A DNA stretch of 64,000 bases from Trichocoleus sp. FACHB-40 (GTDB taxonomy: Bacteria; Cyanobacteriota; Cyanobacteriia; Cyanobacteriales; FACHB-T130): contig NZ_JACJPF010000036.1 of the NCBI RefSeq assembly GCF_014695915.1, forward strand, positions 62,001 through 126,000, written 5' to 3'. The stretch's first letter is position 1; the number at the start of each line of letters is the position of its first letter. The position numbers and the translations under genes are program-made. Positions 51,917-59,776 of the stretch are shown here, one piece after another. A model generated the notes under the pieces. It made no database searches and was not told where the DNA came from. It saw nothing but the letters and a program-made list of their open reading frames with translations.

Positions 51917-53272
51917 ATGTATACTCTCCCGATGAACTTGTTATTTCTTCCCAAAGTGGATCTATTTGTTTACCACCTCAGAAACGGGTTGGGAGACAAT
52001 CCCATGCAAATAGAAGAAAATCAGCAAGCCTTCTGGAATAACTTCCCTCTACAGTTACAACCCATACTCGCCTCTGCTGAGGAGGCAATTTTTACCGATC
52101 CTGATTACCTGGAATTACTAACTCTTGCGGGGGAAACTGAAGCTTTTTATACTTTTAGCGATCGCGTCGATGGATATCCCGTCAAAGGCTTTTATTATCC
52201 GGTACGCTTCAGCGATAATTACGGGCTTTTGTTTAATTCTCAAATCGACGATCGAGATTATCTACAATCGTTTAAATGCTTCCCAACTCTTAGAAAGCTG
52301 GCGGCTGATAAACAAGGTAATATCGGCAAAACCTGGATAATTTCTGGGGTTCTACCTCGTAATTCTGACACGCCTGTAGAAATCCTTGCCCAGGAAGCTT
52401 ACGAAGCAGCGATGTTTGGGAAATGGCAAAAGCCAAAAAAGGGAAATTTTCTAGGTGCAACAGTTTTTGAAATCTGGCAACCGCCCCATAGTGGGGACAT
52501 AGAAGAAAATCACCACGCTATTATTATATTCTATCCAGATGTAGCGGCTGAAAGTGAAGCTGCCAAATATTACGAAGACTGGATGAAGCTATTCTCCTAT
52601 CGTAATAAAATAATTTGGGCTTATTGTGAGTCGCAAAAACTAAGACAGGGGCTGCAAAATAGCTTTGTCCATATTTTTCAAGCTGGGGAAATACTCAAAC
52701 AGATACCCTTGAAAAAGTTGCAAGTTATTTTAGGAGAAAATATAAAAATTTTGTCTCAGTATGCTTCAGACTTAAACCATCTAGAAATTCAGTTGCATAC
52801 AATTGAGACAAACCAGAAGAACTACCAAGAGCATTTAGACCATATAATTCAGAAAGCCAGTAAATATGGTGAAACAGATTTGCTTTTTCTAGAAGATTTT
52901 AACAAAACAGTAAAGCAAAAATACCAACTTCAAATCCAACAAGATATTGACAGCTTCAGCCCAGCCTTGAGAGTGTTAGAAGACGTAATTAACACAATTA
53001 GAGGCATAGTAGAGATAGAACAGGCAAAACGCGATCGCAACCTAGAAAACATCGTCGCCGCTACTGGTGTCGGCGTAGGAGTAGCCTCAGTCGCCGCCTC
53101 AGCTGCCTCAGCCCTAATCAAAGATATAACCCAACCTTACCCCAACCAAATAAACAACCAACAAAACATAGCTTTACCCTTAGCTAATCTAATAATTGTT
53201 ATGTTGTTCAGCATTGGATTAGGCTGCCTAATTAGCGGTTATACCTGGAAACTCTTGCGTTATCGCCGCTGA
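51917..53272 (+). CDS. Uncharacterised protein with coiled coil and two C-terminal membrane helices
   Basis: Starting at ATG 51917 it has 451 residues; a TTG at 51878 would add 13 and an ATG at 51932 would remove 5. The N-terminal ~250 residues are soluble ([60 protein letters not shown]). A long helical stretch (~255-385, [20 protein letters not shown] onwards) precedes two membrane segments ([20 protein letters not shown] and [20 protein letters not shown]). This order (soluble domain, long stalk helix, two terminal membrane helices) recalls CorA-type transporters, but no GMN motif is present. Family unknown. Confidence 0.65.
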   Translation: MYTLPMNLLFLPKVDLFVYHLRNGLGDNPMQIEENQQAFWNNFPLQLQPILASAEEAIFTDPDYLELLTLAGETEAFYTFSDRVDGYPVKGFYYPVRFSDNYGLLFNSQIDDRDYLQSFKCFPTLRKLAADKQGNIGKTWIISGVLPRNSDTPVEILAQEAYEAAMFGKWQKPKKGNFLGATVFEIWQPPHSGDIEENHHAIIIFYPDVAAESEAAKYYEDWMKLFSYRNKIIWAYCESQKLRQGLQNSFVHIFQAGEILKQIPLKKLQVILGENIKILSQYASDLNHLEIQLHTIETNQKNYQEHLDHIIQKASKYGETDLLFLEDFNKTVKQKYQLQIQQDIDSFSPALRVLEDVINTIRGIVEIEQAKRDRNLENIVAATGVGVGVASVAASAASALIKDITQPYPNQINNQQNIALPLANLIIVMLFSIGLGCLISGYTWKLLRYRR

Positions 53273-53280
53273 TCCGATTT

Positions 53281-53400
53281 TGGATTGGGAATTGGATAAG
53301 AATCTTGCCCAGCCCCAGTCCCCAGTCCCCAGTCCCCAGTCCCCAGTCCCCAGTCCCCAGTCCCCAGTCCCCAGTCCCCAGTCCCCAGTCCCCAGTCCCC
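53281..53400. repeat. Bipartite heptamer element (copy E), C-rich half expanded
   Basis: A short left half (GGATTGGGAATT), the best core copy (GGATAAGAATCTTGCCCAG at 53293-53311) and about 12 perfect tandem CCCCAGT units (53313-53400). It lies 32 bases before the deacetylase start and its frame is open into that gene. Confidence 0.9.
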
Positions 53401-53432
53401 ATCTTCCTTCGCGGTTCAAATTCTTAAACTTA

Positions 53433-54350
53433 ATGGACTTGCCGATAGTCTACCACCCCGATTACGTCGCACCACTCCCAGAAGGGCATCGCTTCCCCAT
53501 GCCCAAATTCAGCAAACTCTACCAAATGCTTTTAGCTGATGGCGTAGCCATCCAAGAGCAAATATACATACCCGAACACCCACCCCAAGAGTGGATAGAA
53601 TTAGTCCACACCCCGGAATATGTCCAAGCATACTGCCAAGGCACCTTAGATGCCAAAGCACAAAGGCGAATTGGCTTGCCGTGGAGTCCTGCACTCGCAA
53701 ATCGTACCTGCATTGCCGTAGGCGGCGCAATTCTCACAGCCAAACTAGCACTAACTCACGGTTTAGCTTGCAACACTGCTGGCGGAACTCATCACGCCTT
53801 TCCCAGTTACGGATCGGGGTTCTGTATTTTTAACGATTTAGCCATATCCGCCCGCGTCTTGCAACATCTCGGACTTATCCGTAAAATCCTCATCCTAGAT
53901 TTAGACGTGCATCAAGGCGACGGTACAGCATATATTTTTCAAAATGACAACAGTGTTTTCACCTTCTCAATGCACTGCGAAGTCAACTTTCCCGGCACCA
54001 AACAACAAAGCGATCTTGACGTTCCCCTGCCAGTCGGGATGGAAGACGACGCCTACCTGCAAACTTTGGCAAAATATTTACCAGATTTGCTGTTAGATGT
54101 CAAGCCAGATTTAGTATTATATGATGCAGGTGTTGACCCTCATGCAGGCGATCGCTTAGGCAAACTTGCCCTCACCGATACAGGGATTTTCCGCCGCGAG
54201 ATGCAAGTTTTGAGTACCTGTGTTGCTGCTGGTTTCCCAGTCGCTTGCGTAATTGGCGGCGGTTATGCCGACGATCTTGATTCCCTAGTTTACCGCCACT
54301 CCCTTTTACACCGAGCGGCCAGCAATGTCTATCGCCAGTATAGGCTGTGA
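53433..54350 (+). CDS. Histone deacetylase-family (class IV-like) deacetylase
   Basis: The start is ATG 53433 (DLPIVYHPDYVAPLPEGHRF), since the open frame upstream is only translated repeat. The 305-residue arginase/HDAC-fold enzyme has all metal and charge-relay motifs: GGTHHAFPSYGSGFCIFNDL (His-His pair), LDLDVHQGDGTA (metal-binding Asp and His), and DAGVDPHAGDRLG, plus GGGYADD near the end. Bacterial members act on acetylated lysines or small acetyl-polyamines; the substrate is unknown. The repeat directly upstream could affect its translation. Confidence 0.92.
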   Translation: MDLPIVYHPDYVAPLPEGHRFPMPKFSKLYQMLLADGVAIQEQIYIPEHPPQEWIELVHTPEYVQAYCQGTLDAKAQRRIGLPWSPALANRTCIAVGGAILTAKLALTHGLACNTAGGTHHAFPSYGSGFCIFNDLAISARVLQHLGLIRKILILDLDVHQGDGTAYIFQNDNSVFTFSMHCEVNFPGTKQQSDLDVPLPVGMEDDAYLQTLAKYLPDLLLDVKPDLVLYDAGVDPHAGDRLGKLALTDTGIFRREMQVLSTCVAAGFPVACVIGGGYADDLDSLVYRHSLLHRAASNVYRQYRL

Positions 54351-54458
54351 TGCCAAACTAGAAGCAGAGGATTTGTTTCGTCTTCTTCGATACACTTTTG
54401 AACGGTGAGTGCAACCGTATCCCTAACTAATTACTCAAACTATCGCTGAGGAAAAATC

Positions 54459-55598
54459 GTGGTTCTATCAAAAGGCTTCGAGATTGAAATGTATACTGGC
54501 ACCCCCAATGGTGACATTGTGGGTTTATCCGACCGGATTGTGGCAGACCTAGATGGATTCGTGCGGGAGCCAGATAGCCGCAACGTGGAATATACCACAG
54601 AACCGCTTTATTGTTACGACGAATTATTATGTGCCTTGGTGCGTCCTCGGCGGCAACTACGAGATTATTTAAAACGCCAGGGAGATTACACACTGATTCC
54701 GGGTAGTACGCTGTCATTGGGAGGAAGCGAAGTTTTCCGGCGTTCTGACCCCGACAACCCTTACCACGACTATATTGAAAACACCTACGGCACCAAGGTA
54801 GTTACAGCCAGCGTTCATATCAACATCGGCATCAGCGATCCAGAATTACTGATGCGGGCAATTCGCCTCATCCGCACAGAAGCACCCCTGTACCTTGCCC
54901 TCAGCACCTCCTCCCCGTTTCTCGATGGGTTAGCCACTGGTTATCACTCGACTCGCTGGGGACTCTTCCCAAAAACTCCCGCCCACGTCCCCTTATTTGA
55001 AAGCCACGCCCACTTTATCCAGTGGACAGAAGATCAGCTGAAAGCTGGGACGATGCAAAATGTCCGCCACCTCTGGTCATCTGTGCGACCAAATGGTAAC
55101 GAGCGCCCCCACGACCTCAACAGGCTCGAATTGAGGATCTGTGACTTAATTGCCGATCCGATTGCGTTGCTGGCTGTCACAGCCTTGTTAGAAGCTCGAC
55201 TTTTGCAGATGATTGATAATCCCAGCCTTGACCCGTTGCAAATGAGCCAATTGTCCTCAGAAGACTTGATTGCCCTCACGGATGCCAACGAAGATGCTGC
55301 TGCCCGTCACAGTTTAGATGCCGAACTGCGGCATTGGCAAGACGGTAGACCGATTTTGGCACGAGATTGGATTAAAGAAATTTATCAAGAAGTTTGGTAC
55401 ATGGCTAAACAAATGGGCTTTAGTTGCTTCCTCTCACCCCTACAAAAAATTCTTCGTGAAGGAAATGCTGCTGAGCAGTGGTTAAATTTACAAGAGCAAG
55501 GTCTAGATACTCACAGCGTGATGGTCGCCGCCATTCAAGGTTTGGCTGACCAAGAACAAGAACTAGAAGATAAATTGTGCCAGGGTTTAGTCGTCTGA
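54459..55598 (+). CDS. gshA: Glutamate-cysteine ligase, cyanobacterial type
   Basis: This enzyme joins glutamate and cysteine with ATP, the first step of glutathione synthesis. The 379-residue protein matches the cyanobacterial GshA group: FEIEMYTGTPNGDIVGLSDR at the start (substrate Glu residues), EPDSRNVEYTTEPLYCYDEL, LIPGSTLSLGGSEVFRRSDP, ASVHINIGISDPELLMRAIR and RPHDLNRLELRICDLIADP. Start is GTG 54459 with GAGGA 6 nt upstream. The deacetylase gene lies 108 bases before it; a shared transcript is possible. Confidence 0.93.
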   Translation: MVLSKGFEIEMYTGTPNGDIVGLSDRIVADLDGFVREPDSRNVEYTTEPLYCYDELLCALVRPRRQLRDYLKRQGDYTLIPGSTLSLGGSEVFRRSDPDNPYHDYIENTYGTKVVTASVHINIGISDPELLMRAIRLIRTEAPLYLALSTSSPFLDGLATGYHSTRWGLFPKTPAHVPLFESHAHFIQWTEDQLKAGTMQNVRHLWSSVRPNGNERPHDLNRLELRICDLIADPIALLAVTALLEARLLQMIDNPSLDPLQMSQLSSEDLIALTDANEDAAARHSLDAELRHWQDGRPILARDWIKEIYQEVWYMAKQMGFSCFLSPLQKILREGNAAEQWLNLQEQGLDTHSVMVAAIQGLADQEQELEDKLCQGLVV

Positions 55599-55607
55599 AG
55601 TATTTGA

Positions 55608-55685
55608 GGGATTGGGGACTGGGGGCTGGTGACTGGGGGTTGGGCAAGATTTTTATCCAATTCCCAATTCTCAATCCCTAATCCC
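55608..55685. repeat. Bipartite heptamer element (copy F), reverse orientation
   Basis: GGGGACTGGGGGCTGG units, the centre GGGCAAGATTTTTATCC, then AATTCCC/AATCCCT units. On the minus strand the core reads GGATAAAAATCTTGCCC. It lies just after the gshA stop. Confidence 0.85.
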
Positions 55686-55891
55686 TTGATCCTGAGCTAC
55701 CCTTCCTTGCTTTTTCTTGGCTTTTTGCTGGATAATTTTTCGGCGGCGGAGATTTTTGTTGAGATCAGAATATTTAATCTATTTGAAATTCGGAGGTCAT
55801 ATAAAAAATATGTATATATCACTTTGTCATTAAGCACATTTTGAATTGCCAGCATACAGTTGGTGTTTGAGTCAGAGAGTTCTTTCATCTC

Positions 55892-56356
55892 ATGCCCTTT
55901 GTTGTCCTCGTTCATCCGCAAATTCCGCCCAATACTGGCAATATAGCCCGTACCTGCGCCGCCACAGGAACCGAATTGCATTTAGTAGGGCCGCTGGGTT
56001 TTGAAATCAGCGATCGCTACCTAAAACGTGCCGGATTAGATTACTGGCCTTATGTAAATCTGCACTACCACCAGCGTTTAGAAGACTTTCGTGCTTTCCA
56101 AGAGAACCACGGTGGGCGCTTGATTGGCTTTAGCGTTTCTGGAAGTTGTAGTTATATTAAGTTCCAGTTTCAGACTGATGACTGGTTATTATTTGGCAGT
56201 GAAACTACTGGGCTGCCCCCAGAAGTTCTTGCCCTTTGTAGTGCCACCGTCTATATTCCTATGGCACAGCCCCACGTTCGCAGCTTAAATCTGTCTGTAA
56301 GTGCGGCAGTTGGTCTATTTGAAGCCCGTCGCCAACTAGGGATTCTAGAAGGATGA
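55892..56356 (+). CDS. trmL: tRNA (cytidine/uridine-34-2'-O)-methyltransferase TrmL
   Basis: A 154-residue SPOUT enzyme that methylates the wobble ribose of tRNA-Leu species. Motif 1 is VLVHPQIPPNTGNIARTCAA, the middle has ELHLVGPLGFEISDRYLKRA and DYWPYVNLHYH, and the knot region is LLFGSETTGLPPEVL, YIPMAQPHVRSLNLSVSAAV. Length is exactly the minimal TrmL form (no extension). The ATG follows a short A/T-rich region with no clear ribosome site. Confidence 0.95.
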   Translation: MPFVVLVHPQIPPNTGNIARTCAATGTELHLVGPLGFEISDRYLKRAGLDYWPYVNLHYHQRLEDFRAFQENHGGRLIGFSVSGSCSYIKFQFQTDDWLLFGSETTGLPPEVLALCSATVYIPMAQPHVRSLNLSVSAAVGLFEARRQLGILEG

Positions 56357-57091
56357 AAAATGTCTGTAATCTTTAGTCACTGGTCATTAGCTGATGACCA
56401 GCGATTAATCACTAATCACCAACGACTCTTTTCTTTCACGCAGATTTTATTTACAATTCTTCAGTTATGCAGGCTACAAAATGGGTATGGCTTTGATAAG
56501 AAATTTCTATTAGTAATAGGAGCTACGAAGGACAGATGATGATAGCTTTTATTCATGCAATAGCTGGGAGTGTACAGTTGCCCAAAACCCCGTGCCCCAA
56601 CCTCTAGAAAGATTTTTAGGGCTGCCGGGTCAGTGCAATCTACGCCATTAGTTAGAGCGATCTACATAATTTCACGGTTGTTGTATTGGGCAAAATAAGC
56701 TTAAAGTTTCATCTGGTAATAAACCAACAGCAGGATGCCAAGAACTAAAGTGTTCTGCAAGTATTCCGGAGCAAAGCAAGTCTAGCAAGTATGTTCCAAT
56801 ATCATCGACGCCAGAGTAATGAACAGACCTATAGCTTGCCAGCTCTTGACAAAAGGCTCATGGTTGACGCAATGATTAAATCTTCAGCCGAAGAGGTCAA
56901 GCCTGAGCTGTTCATGACTGAATTATGTTCCCAGTCGTGTAAACTTGTCTAAATCAAAAAATCAGGGTAATCTTGCCTAAGTATCATTACTGGCAGTGAT
57001 TTAGATCACTTTTCGATGTGATTTGTCCTATTGACTGGTAAAAAATCATTCAGGGACAGTTAAGCGCTCGTCATAAGTTAGGAGGTCGTGT
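56357..57091. promoter_or_regulatory. 735-base gene-free leader before the LysM-M23 gene
   Basis: The first part has a small hairpin (CACTGGTCATTAGCTGATGA-CCAGCG, 56384-56409). From about 56560 to 57060 the sequence is not repeat-like and not coding in any frame I trust, with moderate GC and several local stems (for example CTTCAGCCGAAGAG at 56892). Such a long upstream region in front of a wall hydrolase could hold an RNA regulator, but I could not match a known riboswitch. Confidence 0.35.
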
Positions 57092-59584
57092 TTGAAACGC
57101 CCATTCACGCACAAGATTAAATCGATTCCTTCCTCTTCCTGTGCATCTGACAAGGATGCGAACGCATTGCTGTCCGCAGGAACGCAACCGGACTCAGATG
57201 CAGGTTCTTTGAAGCCAACTTCTCAAGAGGTCAACCGCCGCGCTCGCACATCTGCCGCCATGATTGGATTGGCAATCTCGATGGGAGCCTCCAGCCTCTT
57301 GTTGCCGCAAAAAGGCGACGAAGCAATGGCAGCAGACCCGGTTGCCGTAGAGCCAAGTTCGACAAATGCTACCGTAGCCGCGGAAAGTGCTGCTGTTTCC
57401 ACCTTTGGAGAAGCAGAAACTTCCTCAGTCGCACCAGAGCCTTCTTCAGTAGAGCGGGAAGCTCAAGCAGTTGCGCCAGCACCAAAGGTAGAACCGGAAG
57501 CTCAAGCAATTGCGCCAGCACCAAAGGTAGAGCCGGAAGCTCAAGCAGAATCGAAAAATGCCCCGCGCGTGATTGAACACAAAGTGCAGCAGGGGCAGAC
57601 GATTTGGCAGTTGTCAAAAAACTACCAGGTAGAACCTGCTGCGATCGCCACTTCCAACGAGATAAAATCCAGCTCTGTCCTCCCAGCTGGAGAAGTGGTA
57701 AAAATTCCGTCAGTGAACGGCATCGTTCACGAAATAAAGCCTGGCGATACTGTAGAAAAGCTATCTGAGTCTTATGGGGTTCCTTCTTCCCAGGTGCAGC
57801 AATCAGCTGGGGTAGTCAACGCAGGAACGCTTCGGGTCGGTGAATCAGTTACGATTCCCGGCAATGTAAATGAGCTACTTAAAGCAAGACAAGACGCGGC
57901 AATGAACCGCTTGAAAGAGCAGCAAAGCCGCTTAAAGAGCAGTCTGTCCGAGTGGAAGTCTCAGGAGTTAAATAGTGAATCTGCTGGGCAGCCAGAAGTC
58001 ACTGAACAAGCTCAAACAATTAATCCTCAATCCGCTGAAGTAGAAGTAGCGGATACCCAGGTGCCAAATTCGGTGGTAGCGCCGCTACCTTCCTTGAGTG
58101 TCCCGAATCGGGTGATTAACCACATCCCCGCCAGCCAAACACAAGCGGCGATAGAAACACCAACGTTACCACTGCCTGGGGTAAATGAAACCCAGAGTGA
58201 GCCAGTACCGAATTTAGCAATTAACCAACCCCTGGCAGTCCAACCCCTGCCAGTTCAGACTGCATTAGCAGCACCAACACCGATAGCTGTTGTTGAGGCA
58301 GATGGAACCCCCGCCAAGCTTTACCAGGTAAGACCAGGAGATACGCTTGATGCGATCGCTCGCACTCACGGCATTTCTAGATCAGAACTGATCCGGGCAA
58401 ATCAGTTAGACAACCCGAACGTGATTCGGGTCAATCAACCGCTGAAAATCCCGCAAGCCCAGAGTGTAACAGTGATTCCAGGTCTTACACCAGTACCTGG
58501 ACAATCTGTAGAGACAAAAGACTTCGCCTCTGAGTCTGCTACAGCCAGTCTTTCTGTTCCCACTTTGCCTACCTCGGTGCCAGTCGTACCAACACAGATA
58601 CGAGCGCAAGGTGAGGCTTACCAACCCGTCGTCAAACCAGTGCTAGTTGCTAGTAATCCCTTACCCAGCACCACACTGATTGCTGACAACGATGTGAATC
58701 AGTCTTCTAGCGAACAAATCGAACAAGAGGACTCCGACTACAGCCCGCAGATTGAAAAACTCCGGGGGGAAATTGTCAAGCTACGTCAACAGTATCGCGC
58801 TCAGCAGAACGGTGGCGCGGGCAACTCAAACGCTCCCGTAGCTAACATCGCTGTGCCGACTGCTCCTGTCACCGTAAAGGTTGCTCCTCCAGCCGCTAAT
58901 CCGGTGAAGCCTTCTCAATACAACGCTCCGATCAATCCGGAGTATAGTCCCAATCGGTACAACGAAGCCGTACAAGCAGAAATGCAAAGACGGCAACAGC
59001 AGCGATCGCAGGCTCCAATCCAAATCAAGGTGCCTGCACCCGCCAATCCACGGACTACTAGAAGACAGCAGCCAGTGGTAGCAGCGGCACCATCAGGAGC
59101 AGACACCTATAATCCGACACTTCAAACCCCCTTCGGTCAGCAGGTTTCTCCCGAATTACCGCCCCTACCAGGGCCAAATCCCTACCTGCCAGAAAACCCA
59201 CAATTCACTGGATACATCTGGCCTTCAAAGGGTGTCTTGACCTCCGGCTATGGTCGCCGCTGGGGACGGATGCACAAGGGGATTGACATCGCTGCTCCGG
59301 TTGGCACACCTATTTTTGCTGCCGCTCCTGGGGTCGTGGTTTATGCACGCTGGAACTCTGGTGGCTACGGAAACCTGGTTGACATTCAGCACCCTGATGG
59401 CAGCTTGACTCGCTATGCCCACAACAACCGCCTTCTGGTGCGAGAAGGGCAACAGGTTGATCAAGGTCAGCAAATTTCGGAAATGGGCAGCACCGGACAC
59501 AGTACAGGCCCTCACCTCCACTTTGAGGTGCATTCCTCTGGACGGGGAGCTGTCAACCCGATGGCATTTCTACCTAAAAAGTAA
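57092..59584 (+). CDS. LysM-repeat M23 peptidoglycan peptidase
   Basis: An 830-residue envelope protein starting at TTG 57092, preceded by GGAGG 6 nt upstream. A hydrophobic segment at ~52-70 (AAMIGLAISMGASSLLLPQK) is the likely signal/anchor. LysM domains, which bind glycan, lie at ~160-208 (VQQGQTIWQLSKNYQVEPAA), ~212-258 (EIKPGDTVEKLSESYGVPSS) and ~410-455 (VRPGDTLDAIARTHGISRSE). The C-terminal LytM domain (~708-828) has MHKGIDIAAPVGTPIFAAAP and GPHLHFEVH, so the zinc site is complete. Long Pro/Ala/Gln linkers separate them, one containing two exact 13-residue repeats. Likely role: remodelling or cleaving the septal wall. Confidence 0.92.
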   Translation: MKRPFTHKIKSIPSSSCASDKDANALLSAGTQPDSDAGSLKPTSQEVNRRARTSAAMIGLAISMGASSLLLPQKGDEAMAADPVAVEPSSTNATVAAESAAVSTFGEAETSSVAPEPSSVEREAQAVAPAPKVEPEAQAIAPAPKVEPEAQAESKNAPRVIEHKVQQGQTIWQLSKNYQVEPAAIATSNEIKSSSVLPAGEVVKIPSVNGIVHEIKPGDTVEKLSESYGVPSSQVQQSAGVVNAGTLRVGESVTIPGNVNELLKARQDAAMNRLKEQQSRLKSSLSEWKSQELNSESAGQPEVTEQAQTINPQSAEVEVADTQVPNSVVAPLPSLSVPNRVINHIPASQTQAAIETPTLPLPGVNETQSEPVPNLAINQPLAVQPLPVQTALAAPTPIAVVEADGTPAKLYQVRPGDTLDAIARTHGISRSELIRANQLDNPNVIRVNQPLKIPQAQSVTVIPGLTPVPGQSVETKDFASESATASLSVPTLPTSVPVVPTQIRAQGEAYQPVVKPVLVASNPLPSTTLIADNDVNQSSSEQIEQEDSDYSPQIEKLRGEIVKLRQQYRAQQNGGAGNSNAPVANIAVPTAPVTVKVAPPAANPVKPSQYNAPINPEYSPNRYNEAVQAEMQRRQQQRSQAPIQIKVPAPANPRTTRRQQPVVAAAPSGADTYNPTLQTPFGQQVSPELPPLPGPNPYLPENPQFTGYIWPSKGVLTSGYGRRWGRMHKGIDIAAPVGTPIFAAAPGVVVYARWNSGGYGNLVDIQHPDGSLTRYAHNNRLLVREGQQVDQGQQISEMGSTGHSTGPHLHFEVHSSGRGAVNPMAFLPKK

Positions 59585-59607
59585 AAATTACTTTTTACTT
59601 TTCAAGG

Positions 59608-59640
59608 AAAAAGGCAAAAGATTTTTTCTTTTGCCTTTTT
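59608..59640 (+). terminator. Strong intrinsic terminator of the LysM-M23 gene
   Basis: AAAAAGGCAAAAGA (59608-59621) pairs with TCTTTTGCCTTTTT (59627-59640) around TTTTT, followed by TTTT. It is built of the AAAAGGC/GCCTTTT heptamers also seen near 1220-1249. Confidence 0.85.
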
Positions 59641-59675
59641 TTTTATGCTATACTTGCAAAGGTGTAGAAAAGCAC

Positions 59676-59747
59676 GGCTCAGTAGCTCAGTGGCAGAGCT
59701 AGGGACTCATAAGCCCTCGGTCGTTGGTTCAAATCCAACCTGAGCCA
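59676..59747 (+). tRNA. tRNA with anticodon CAU (elongator Met, or Ile2 read by TilS)
   Basis: A 72-nt cloverleaf: acceptor GGCTCAG/CTGAGCC, D arm GCTC..GAGC, anticodon arm AGGGA-CTCATAA-GCCCT, variable CGGTC, T arm GTTGG-TTCAAAT-CCAAC, discriminator A. Anticodon CAT. The initiator features (unpaired position 1, three G-C pairs in the anticodon stem facing the loop) are absent. Position 4-69 is U-A and 5-68 is C-G, intermediate between the E. coli Met and Ile2 patterns. Positions 31 and 39 (A and G) do not pair. Confidence 0.88.
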
Positions 59748-59776
59748 TTACTAAAGACGGAAGGATGAAAGCTGAA

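Noticed and set aside
53280-53432. N-terminal extension of the deacetylase
   Set aside because: The extra 51 codons are almost all translated CCCCAGT repeat; the enzyme fold starts at 53433.
56357-57091. c-di-AMP (ydaO-type) riboswitch before the LysM-M23 gene
   Set aside because: Considered because such riboswitches control wall hydrolases, but the conserved blocks could not be found by eye.
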